Source: Thermoleophilia bacterium (GTDB lineage: Bacteria; Actinomycetota; Thermoleophilia; Gaiellales; Gaiellaceae). Taken from it: a stretch of 6,841 bases of DNA. The translations under genes were made by a program, and so were the position numbers. The notes under the pieces are model-generated. The model was given only the letters and a program-made list of their open reading frames with translations, was not told the DNA's origin and searched no databases. Positions 1 to 5,800 of this stretch are shown piece by piece. Within the stretch, counting starts at the first letter, position 1, and each line of letters starts with the position of its first letter. The stretch is from contig JAICYG010000147.1 of NCBI GenBank assembly GCA_025934335.1, positions 1 through 6,841 of the forward strand, in the 5' to 3' direction.

Positions 1-174
1 ATCCATGGGAACGTGATTCCCGTCCTCGTCGCGGGCGCCCGGGCCGACGGCGAGGACCTTGCCGCGCTGCGGCTTCTCCTTCGCCGTGTCCGGCAGGACG
101 ATGCCGCTGACCGTGGTCTCCTCTTCCTCGAGGACCTCCACGATCAGGCGGTCGCCAAGCGGCTGCAGATTCAT
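1..174 (-). CDS. groES: Co-chaperonin GroES (Hsp10), N-terminal part, cut by window edge
   Basis: This is the 10-kDa lid of the GroEL folding chamber, acting in the cytosol. The 58 visible codons begin MNLQPLGDRLIVEV, the hallmark GroES N-terminus. They continue with an acidic stretch (residues 16-19), the mobile-loop tripeptide I25-V26-L27 that docks on GroEL, and the conserved PDTAKEKPQRGKVLAVGPG segment (28-46). The family is usually 95-100 residues, so roughly 40 C-terminal residues lie left of the window. The ATG start (174-172 on the minus strand) has a strong GGAGGT ribosome site (complement of 181-186) six bases upstream. The gene is divergent from the Nudix gene and lies behind a CIRCE operator, so heat-shock control by HrcA is expected. 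A groEL downstream is likely by family habit but not visible here. Identification is essentially certain. Confidence 0.97.
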   Translation of the reverse strand, partial: MNLQPLGDRLIVEVLEEEETTVSGIVLPDTAKEKPQRGKVLAVGPGARDEDGNHVPMD

Positions 175-211
175 GCGTTGACCTCCACTTGTGACACGAT
201 TGTGCGTGCGG

Positions 212-238
212 CTGGCACTCTAGCGGCTCGAGTGCCAG
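212..238. promoter_or_regulatory. CIRCE operator (HrcA binding site) for groES
   Basis: The perfect 9-bp inverted repeat CTGGCACTC-N9-GAGTGCCAG has the exact arm length and 9-base spacer of CIRCE (consensus TTAGCACTC-N9-GAGTGCTAA). It differs only at the outer arm positions. It lies 38 bases upstream of the groES start and overlaps the predicted -10 and spacer. Binding of the repressor HrcA here would block RNA polymerase until heat shock removes it. The sequence match is direct; HrcA control follows from established knowledge of CIRCE. Confidence 0.95.
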
Positions 239-246
239 AGCCGCAA
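217..246 (-). promoter_or_regulatory. Predicted sigma-70-type promoter of groES
   Basis: Reading the minus strand, a -35 TTGCGG (complement of 241-246) is followed by an 18-base spacer and a -10 TAGAGT (complement of 217-222). The predicted transcript start is near 210, giving a leader of about 36 bases with the GGAGGT ribosome site. The CIRCE arms sit on the -10 and the spacer, which is the expected geometry for repression. Boxes are matched by eye only. Confidence 0.65.
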
Positions 247-266
247 GGATCTAAGCGGATGACACT

Positions 267-270
267 GAGG
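267..270 (+). promoter_or_regulatory. Ribosome binding site that sets the Nudix start
   Basis: The GAGG at 267-270 lies eight bases before the GTG at 279 but only two bases before the in-frame GTG at 273. Normal spacing therefore favours 279 as the initiation codon. Confidence 0.6.
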
Positions 271-278
271 TTGTGCCG

Positions 279-704
279 GTGAAGCGGGAATTCTCGGCGG
301 GCGGCGTGCTCGTGCGGCGCCTCCGCGGCCGCTGGGTGGTGGCGGCGATCCGCCCCGCGGGCAAGGCGCCGGGTGTCTGGGCGCTCCCGAAGGGGCGCAT
401 CGACGCCGGCGAGCGGGGCGAGGAGACGGCGCTCCGCGAGGTGGCCGAGGAGACCGGCGCGCACGGCCGCTCGCTCGGGAAGCTCGGAGACGTCCGGTAC
501 TGGTTCAACTGGCGGGGAGAGCGGATCTTCAAGGTCGTCTCGTTCTTCCTCGTCCGCTACGAGGGCGGGCGGCTCGGCGAGCTGCCGGAGGAGCACCGCC
601 ACGAGGTCGCGGAGGTGCGGTGGCTCCCGCTCGACGAGGCGCCCGGCCTGCTCGCCTACGCGGGCGAACGGGACATGGCCCGAAAGGCGCGCGAGCGCCT
701 ATGA
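279..704 (+). CDS. Nudix hydrolase (Ap4A/Ap6A-hydrolase-like, substrate unknown)
   Basis: This 141-residue protein is about the size of a single-domain Nudix enzyme, which cleaves nucleoside diphosphates linked to another group using Mg2+. The complete Nudix box GX5EX7REUXEEXGU is present at residues 39-61 (GRIDAGE, then REVAEETGA), including the metal-binding REVAEE glutamates. The motif VWALPKG just before it and the later strand DVRYWFNW resemble the diadenosine-polyphosphate hydrolase type (Thermus Ndx1-like). That subfamily is inferred, and MutT-like or other house-cleaning substrates remain possible. The protein is cytosolic, with no signal peptide. The start is GTG 279, chosen for its GAGG site; GTG 273 would add two residues. 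It is divergent from groES across about 104 bases, and the ASCH gene follows 10 bases after its stop, so the two are probably co-transcribed. No convincing promoter of its own was seen. Confidence 0.93.
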   Translation: MKREFSAGGVLVRRLRGRWVVAAIRPAGKAPGVWALPKGRIDAGERGEETALREVAEETGAHGRSLGKLGDVRYWFNWRGERIFKVVSFFLVRYEGGRLGELPEEHRHEVAEVRWLPLDEAPGLLAYAGERDMARKARERL

Positions 705-714
705 TCGACGCGCC

Positions 715-1083
715 GTGCCCGCGTTCGCGCTCAACTTCTACTCGCCGATCGTCGAGGCGCAGCTCAAGTCGCATCGCAAGACGGCGACGATCAGGCTCGG
801 CGACAAGTCACGGAAATACCAGAAGGGAATGATCGTCTCCGTGCTCGCGGGCGCCCGCTTCAGCCCCCGGCAGCACATCTTCGATGCGGTGATCGACAAG
901 GTCGAGGTGAAGACGATCGCGGAGCTGTCGCCGAACGAGATCGAGCACGACAATCCCGAGATCCGCCATACGGACGAGCTGTGCAAGTGGCTCGGCCAGC
1001 TCTACAACCGCGACGTCACCGAGACCGACACGGTGACGGTGATCCGCTTCTCGGCGATCAAGCCGAGCCTCGGGCTGCTGTAG
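715..1083 (+). CDS. ASCH-domain protein
   Basis: This 122-residue protein consists almost wholly of one ASCH domain, a PUA-like beta-barrel fold associated with RNA or modified nucleosides. Near the N-terminus is the diagnostic block NFYSPIVEAQLKSHRKTATIR (residues 7-27), followed by a KG turn at 37-38. The family pattern is bulky residues, then (G/H)RKTxTIR, then a lysine-glycine turn, and it ends in a strand VTVIRFSAI. K22 and T25 align by eye with K21 and T24 of E. coli YqfB, an ASCH N4-acetylcytidine amidohydrolase, and an acidic EHDNPE segment (77-82) follows in the middle. Enzyme activity is therefore possible but unproven; RNA binding is the alternative. The GTG start at 715 is the first in-frame start that gives the complete domain. 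It has no clear ribosome site, and with 10 bases from the Nudix stop, translation by reinitiation is likely. Confidence 0.88.
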   Translation: MPAFALNFYSPIVEAQLKSHRKTATIRLGDKSRKYQKGMIVSVLAGARFSPRQHIFDAVIDKVEVKTIAELSPNEIEHDNPEIRHTDELCKWLGQLYNRDVTETDTVTVIRFSAIKPSLGLL

Positions 1084-1116
1084 CGAAAGCTTTACGCCGC
1101 GCCCACGGATCGCGTA

Positions 1117-1142
1117 CGCCGGCCGTGGAGGGTCGGCCGGTG
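1117..1142 (+). promoter_or_regulatory. Hairpin with the ribosome site in its loop and the start codon in its stem
   Basis: CCGGCCG (1119-1125) pairs perfectly with CGGCCGG (1134-1140). In RNA, G1118-U1141 and C1117-G1142 extend the stem to nine pairs. The eight-base loop, TGGAGGGT, contains the Shine-Dalgarno GGAGGG (1127-1132), and the GTG start (1140-1142) is held in the 3' arm. The pairing is seen directly; a regulatory effect is inference. It has no T-run, so a terminator for the ASCH gene is less likely. Confidence 0.4.
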
Positions 1143-1922
1143 CGCGCGCTCCTCGTCGCGGCCGCCGCCCTCCTCGCCGCCGGCTGCGGTGGCGAGCGGC
1201 ACGCGGCGCCGCAGTGCGCCCTCCATCGCGGCGGCGATGTCTCCGAACGCACCGGGGAGCACACGCTCGTCCTGATTCTGACCGGCTGCACGGTGCGGTC
1301 GACGCCGCACGTCGAGCTCTTCGCGGCGGACGGCCGCAAACTCGCGTTCGCGTACGTGCCCGTAGGCGGCCGCGCCGGCACCCGGCAGGTCACGCTCGAC
1401 AAGTACCGCTGCGACATCCGGACGACCGCGGTCGCACGGCGCGTGAGCCTCGGCTTCGCCGACGGCCGCCGCGCATCGCTCCGACTCGGCCCGTCACCCG
1501 TGCTGGACTGGTGCCCCGCCGAAGCGGCGTCGTCGATCGTGCGCGTCTACCTCGGCGGCATCCACCGCGTCGGCACGTACCGCGACGTGCTGCGCGACGT
1601 CTACGACGAGCACCTCGACACGAGCTGGTCGTGCGGGCTCCTCCGCGACGCGATCGCGCACCTGCCCGTCGGCGGCCCGACCTACTCGCGGCTGCCCGGG
1701 ATCCTGGCGCGCGCCGCGGCGCGAGCGTGCGACGCCGCGCTCGCCGGGCTCGCGCAGGACGCGCCGCGGAGCGCCGTGGACGAAGCGCTGGGCAAACCGG
1801 ACACGGCCGGGCCGCGCTGCCCGGTCTGGCGCTGGCGCCCCGCGTCGGGAGCGATCGACGGCGCACGCATCTGCTTCACGCACGGACGTGCGAGCACCGT
1901 CCAGACGGCCCTGCACGGCTAA
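1140..1922 (+). CDS. Predicted cysteine-rich lipoprotein of unknown function
   Basis: This 260-residue protein has a short type II signal peptide: MRALLVAAAALLAAGC, with a lipobox ending at C16. It is probably exported, lipidated and anchored on the outer face of the membrane. Eight more cysteines follow (26, 50, 91, 125, 165, 197, 227, 245), an even number that could form four disulfides. Residues 26-120 look beta-rich (LVLILTGC, HVELFAADGRKLAFAYV). Residues 130-205 look helical. The last 55 residues (SAVDEALGKPD ... WRWRPASGAIDGARICFTHGRASTV) resemble the BamE/SmpA-like fold pattern, a weak resemblance only. I do not recognise the family. The GTG start has GGAGGG seven bases upstream; an upstream GTG at 1125 lacks a good site and would add five residues before the signal. 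It lies 56 bases after the ASCH stop and converges on the scramblase-like gene, with overlapping stop codons. Confidence 0.85.
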   Translation: MRALLVAAAALLAAGCGGERHAAPQCALHRGGDVSERTGEHTLVLILTGCTVRSTPHVELFAADGRKLAFAYVPVGGRAGTRQVTLDKYRCDIRTTAVARRVSLGFADGRRASLRLGPSPVLDWCPAEAASSIVRVYLGGIHRVGTYRDVLRDVYDEHLDTSWSCGLLRDAIAHLPVGGPTYSRLPGILARAAARACDAALAGLAQDAPRSAVDEALGKPDTAGPRCPVWRWRPASGAIDGARICFTHGRASTVQTALHG

Positions 1923-2524
1923 CGGTTCTGCAGGGTGTCGAGCCCGACCGCGAGCGCGACTGCGACGCGCCGGTCGAGCTTCCGGTCCGGGTCGCCGGAC
2001 AGGTCGAGCACGTAGCGGTCGCGCAGCTGGAACTTCCGGTTCATCGTCCCGACGATCTCGCCCCCGACGAGGATGTCGAAGTTGTACGGAATCGGAATGA
2101 GCCCGCCGACGTCCGGGACGAAGTCGATCGCCCGCCGTGCGATCGCCATCGCCTGCGAGCGCTCGCGCGCGATCGCGATCTCCTCGCCCTCGGCGTTCGC
2201 AACCGTCCACGTCGTGCGCAGGAGCGACTTGCGGAGCACGTGGTGCAGCGTCCCGATCGTCCCGTCGTGCGCATCGACCACGTCGTAGCGCGAGCCGCCG
2301 GTGTCGAGCCACGTCCGCGCCTGGACGTGAAAGAGCTCCTGCGTCTCCGCCTCGTCGGCGAAGAAGTTGACGCGCTCCTTGACCGCGAGCTTCTTCTGGC
2401 GGACATACGCGATGGGCCCGCCGGCGGGCGTCTCGCCCGCGGCGAGGGGCGTCACGCGGTAGAGGTTCGCGATCGGCCGGACGAGCTGGTCGACCAGGTA
2501 CCGGTCGTGGTCGAACGGCCCCAT
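1919..2524 (-). CDS. Scramblase / LURP-one-related family protein
   Basis: This 201-residue protein has the tubby-like beta-barrel sequence pattern of the phospholipid scramblase/LURP-one-related family. Features include an N-terminal strand RYLVDQLVRPIANLYRV (8-24) and a segment YVRQKKLAVKERVNFFAD (40-57) like the family's KQK strand. Paired beta hairpins follow (ARTWLDTGGSRYDVVDAHDGTIGTL). Near the C-terminus is NRKFQLRDRYVLDLSGDPDRKLDRRVAVALAVGLDTLQ, matching the usual W/F-x-x-x-D-x-Y ... D-RR-x-x-AL family ending. There is no signal peptide and no clear membrane helix, so it is probably cytosolic or membrane-peripheral. Bacterial members have no settled function, and lipid scrambling should not be assumed. 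The ATG start has AAGGAG (complement of 2533-2538) eight bases upstream, inside the preceding gene. The stop codon of the zinc-ribbon gene overlaps the start as TGATG, so the two are translationally coupled. Confidence 0.85.
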   Translation of the reverse strand: MGPFDHDRYLVDQLVRPIANLYRVTPLAAGETPAGGPIAYVRQKKLAVKERVNFFADEAETQELFHVQARTWLDTGGSRYDVVDAHDGTIGTLHHVLRKSLLRTTWTVANAEGEEIAIARERSQAMAIARRAIDFVPDVGGLIPIPYNFDILVGGEIVGTMNRKFQLRDRYVLDLSGDPDRKLDRRVAVALAVGLDTLQNR

Positions 2525-2808
2525 CAGCGCTTCTCCTTCTTCTCCCGCCGGATCCGCATCCCGAGCAGGACGGGCTCCCGGAGCGCCGCGCCGCACTCCT
2601 CGCAGTCGACGGCGAACGTCGACGAGAACGGCGCCTCGCAGGCCGGGCAGCGACGGAGTATGCGGCCGCCGCACGCGCAGGTCTCCGGCACCTCCGCCTC
2701 GAACTCGACGAACCAGCGCCGGGCGGCGCCACAGTCGAGACAGAAGGCACTCCAGTGCCCGAGCACGTTGCGACGCTCCTCACGGAGCCAATCCGAGGCC
2801 CTGCCCAT
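2524..2808 (-). CDS. Small double zinc-ribbon protein
   Basis: This 94-residue protein has eight cysteines arranged as metal knuckles: C23-x2-C26, C44-x-C46, C54-x2-C57 and C69-x2-C72, enough for two four-cysteine zinc sites. The ends are basic (RRNVLGHW near the start, RIRREKKEKR at the tail), which would suit nucleic-acid or protein binding. No enzyme motif is present and I do not recognise a named family. The ATG at 2808 is chosen over ATG 2835 because a GGTGG lies seven bases upstream of it and nothing suitable precedes the other. The first conserved part (WLREERRNVLGHWSAFCLDC) is also downstream of it. It is the first gene of a two-gene unit with the scramblase-like gene. Fixed pairing suggests a shared pathway, perhaps the zinc ribbon acting as an adaptor or regulator, but that is inference. 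Confidence 0.8.
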   Translation of the reverse strand: MGRASDWLREERRNVLGHWSAFCLDCGAARRWFVEFEAEVPETCACGGRILRRCPACEAPFSSTFAVDCEECGAALREPVLLGMRIRREKKEKR

Positions 2809-2832
2809 ACGGCGCCACCGTAGCGAAGCGCG

Positions 2833-2868
2833 CATTGAGGCGCGGGCCGGCCTGGCGTACCCTCAATG
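2833..2868. repeat. Perfect 8-bp inverted repeat in the divergent intergenic region
   Basis: CATTGAGG (2833-2840) and CCTCAATG (2861-2868) are exact reverse complements separated by 20 bases, in the 76-base gap between the zinc-ribbon and cyclase starts. Each arm carries TTGAGG on one strand. A GGCCGGCC palindrome (2845-2852) lies between the arms but is off-centre by two bases. It is a candidate operator controlling both directions; no regulator is known from this window. Confidence 0.45.
2835..2863 (+). promoter_or_regulatory. Possible promoter of the cyclase gene
   Basis: TTGAGG (2835-2840), a 17-base spacer and TACCCT (2858-2863) form a weak sigma-70-like pair. Transcription would start near 2870, immediately before the GGGGGG ribosome site (2873-2878), so the leader would be very short. 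Both boxes overlap the arms of the inverted repeat at 2833-2868, so a bound regulator would compete with polymerase. Matched by eye; the -10 is poor. Confidence 0.35.
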
Positions 2869-2884
2869 GGATGGGGGGCTCGCG

Positions 2885-5800
2885 GTGAGCGGCACGACGG
2901 GGATCGCCGTCGACACCGGCTTCCGGCCGTTCGTCCCGCGGCTTGCGGCCCGCTGGCACACGTCGAGCCCGGGCGAGCGCTCGCGCACGCTCGAGGCGTC
3001 GCTGCTCGGGCTCGACATCTCGGGCTTCACGGCCCTCTCGGAGCGGCTCGCCGAGCGGGGGAAGCTCGGCGCCGAGGAGCTGATCGCGCTGATCAGCGGG
3101 TGCTACTCCGGCCTGATCGACATCTCCGAGCGGTACGGCGGCGACGTCCTCAAGTTCCGGGGGGACGCCCTGCTGCTCCTCTTCGACGGCGACGGCCACG
3201 AGGAGCGGGCGGCACTCGCCGCTCTTGCGATGCAGGCGTTCATCGCGGAAGCCGGGCGGGCGGAGTCGAGCGTCGGTCCGGTGCACCTCTCGATGGCCGG
3301 CGGGCTCGTGACCGGGCCTTGCCACTTCTTCCTGCTCGGCCACCACCACCGCGAGCTGATCGTCTGCGGCCCGAGCGCCTCGCGGACGCTCGAGCTGGAG
3401 GACGCCGCGGAGGCCGGCGAGGTGCTCGTGTCGCCGCGGACCGCCGAGGCGCTCGTGGGCCTCGTGGCGGAAGCCCGCGACGGCTGCTTCCTGCTCGACG
3501 CGGCCGCCGCACCGGTCGAGCTCCCGTCGCCGGGGGCGGAGGACGACGCGGAGCCGGTCCCGCCGGAGCTCGTCCCGCCGCTGCTCCGGCTGCCGATCGA
3601 GGAAGACGCGGTGGAGTCCGAGCACCGGCACGCCACGGCGGCGTTCGTGAAGTTTTCCGGCACCGACGCGCTCGTCGACGACCCCGCCGGCGCGGAGTCG
3701 CTGCTCGCGAAGCTCGCGGATGTCGTCTCGGTCGAGACGCACGAGCGCGAGGTCACGTGGCTCGAGTCGGATATCGACGTGAACGGCGGCAAGCTCTACC
3801 TCGTCGCAGGCGCTCCGGTGACGAGCGGCGACGACGAGGAGCGCATGCTGAGGACCGTTCGGGCGATCGTCGACGCACACGTCGGGCCGCCGATCGCCGT
3901 CGGGGTCAACCGCGGCCGCGTCGTCGCCGGGCCGATCGGGTCGGAGCGCCGGCGCACGTACGCGGTCATGGGCGACACCGTCAACCTGGCCGCCCGGCTC
4001 ACGGCCCGCGCCGACAAGGGCGAGATCCTCGCGAGCGGCGACGTGCTCCAGCGCTCGCGGGCGCGGTTCGAGACGACGTCGCGGCAGTTCCTGATGAAGG
4101 GCAAGGCGCGGCCCGTCACCGGGTACTCGCTCGGTGCGCTGACGGGCGAGACCCAGGACGAGGCGCCGCTCCTCCCGCTCGTAGGCCGCGAGCGCGAGCT
4201 GGGCGTGCTACGCGAGGCGCTCGAGTCGGCACGGCTGCGACAGGGCGGCGCCGTCGAGCTCGTCGGCGATGCGGGCGCAGGGAAGTCGCGCCTGCTCGAG
4301 GAGCTCGTCACCGGGGCGGTCGGCTTCCAGGTCCTGCGCGCCCGTTGCGAGCCGTACTCTGCATCGACGCCGTTCGCCCCATTCCGGCCGCTCCTGCGCC
4401 CGCTCGTCGGGATCCTCCCGGACGAGCCGGCCGACGCGGCGGGCGCGAAGCTGACCGCGTTCGTCCAGGGCGTCATGCCCGACCTCGCACAGTGGCTCCC
4501 GCTCCTCGCGCTGCCGTTCGGTGCGGACGTCGCGTCGACAGCGGAGGTCGACGAGATCGAGCCGTCGTTCCGGCGCGATCGCCTGCACGACGTCCTCGAC
4601 GGCTTCCTGATGCGGCTGCTGCTGATGCCGACGGCGATTCTCGTCGAGGACACCCACTGGCTGGACGATGCGTCGCAGCTCGTGCTCGCGAAGCTGGCGC
4701 AACCGGGACCGCGTCCCTGGCTCGTCGTCGCGACGCGGCGGCCGTCGGGCGTGCCGATCGGCGGCACGGTGATCGAGCTCGAGCCGCTCGCCGCCGACGA
4801 CGCGAGGAAGCTCGCCCTGCTCGCCGCCGGCGACACGCCGATCCCCGACGCGGAGCTGGCCGCGCTGACCGAGCGCGCCGCCGGGAACGCGCTCTTCATC
4901 CGCGAGCTCGCCCTGTCGCCCACGGGGGCGGACCAGCTCCCCGAGACGGTCGAGTCGCTGCTCACGAGCAGGATCGACACGCTCCATCCGAGCGACCGGC
5001 TGCTACTCAGGCACGCGTCGGTGATCGGCCCCTCCTTCGGGCTCGACCTGCTCGAGGAGATCCTGCCCGAGGACACGGGCGACCCCGACCGCTGGGCACG
5101 CCTCGCCGACTTCGTCGACTGGGACGGGCCCGCACGACTGCGGTTCCGCCACGACCTCGTCCACGCGGCGGCCTACGACGGCCTGTCGTACGCGAAGCGC
5201 AGCGAGATCCACGCGGTCGTCGGGAACGCAATCGAGCGCCGGTCGTTCGACGCCGCGATGGACGCCGACGTCCTGTCGCTGCATTTTCTCGCCGCGGGCG
5301 AGTGGACCAAGGCCTGGCGTTACTCGGTGAGGGCGGGCGACGACGCGCGCTCGAAGTACGCGAACATCGACGCCGCCACCTTCTACGAGCGCGCGCTCGC
5401 CGCGGCGGGCGGGCTCGAGCCGGGGGCGGAGGAACTCGCTCGCGTCTGCGAGGCGCTCGGCGACGTGCGGGAGCTCGCGGCCCGCTACGAGGACGCCGAC
5501 ACGGCGTACGAGCGGGCACTTGCCCACGGCGGCCGTCGCGCCGGGCTGCTCCGGAAGCGGGGCGTGCTGGCCGAACGCCAGGGACGCTACGACGACGCGC
5601 TCGCGCTCTACGACGACGCGGAGAGCGTCGGCGACGCGTCCGACCGCGTCGCGGCCCAGCTCGGCCGCGCGATCGTGCTCTACCGGCAGGGGCAGATCGA
5701 CGACGCGGCGGACGCGGCCGCGGCGGCAGCCGAGGCGGCGGTCGCGCTCGGCGACCAGGCGGCGCTCGCGGACGCCTACTACATCCGCGCGGCCGCCGAG

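Noticed and set aside
701..832. ATG at 701 overlapping the Nudix stop (ATGA) as start of the next gene
   Set aside because: It opens a different, Arg/Ser-rich short frame; the ASCH domain is only in the phase of GTG 715.
1091..1120. Promoter-like TTTACG-N18-TACGCC before the lipoprotein gene
   Set aside because: Both boxes match the consensus poorly and such matches are expected by chance; not strong enough to list.
1214..2884. Extending the cyclase protein upstream, since its frame is open back to 1214
   Set aside because: That stretch is antisense to the zinc-ribbon and scramblase-like genes or overlaps the lipoprotein gene and has no domain signal; GTG 2885 has a well-placed GGGGGG site.
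5697..5770. Ala/Asp-rich repeat-like stretch in the TPR region (residues about 938-962)
   Set aside because: GCG/GCC-rich alanine codons in a TPR helix explain it; there is no exact tandem repeat unit.
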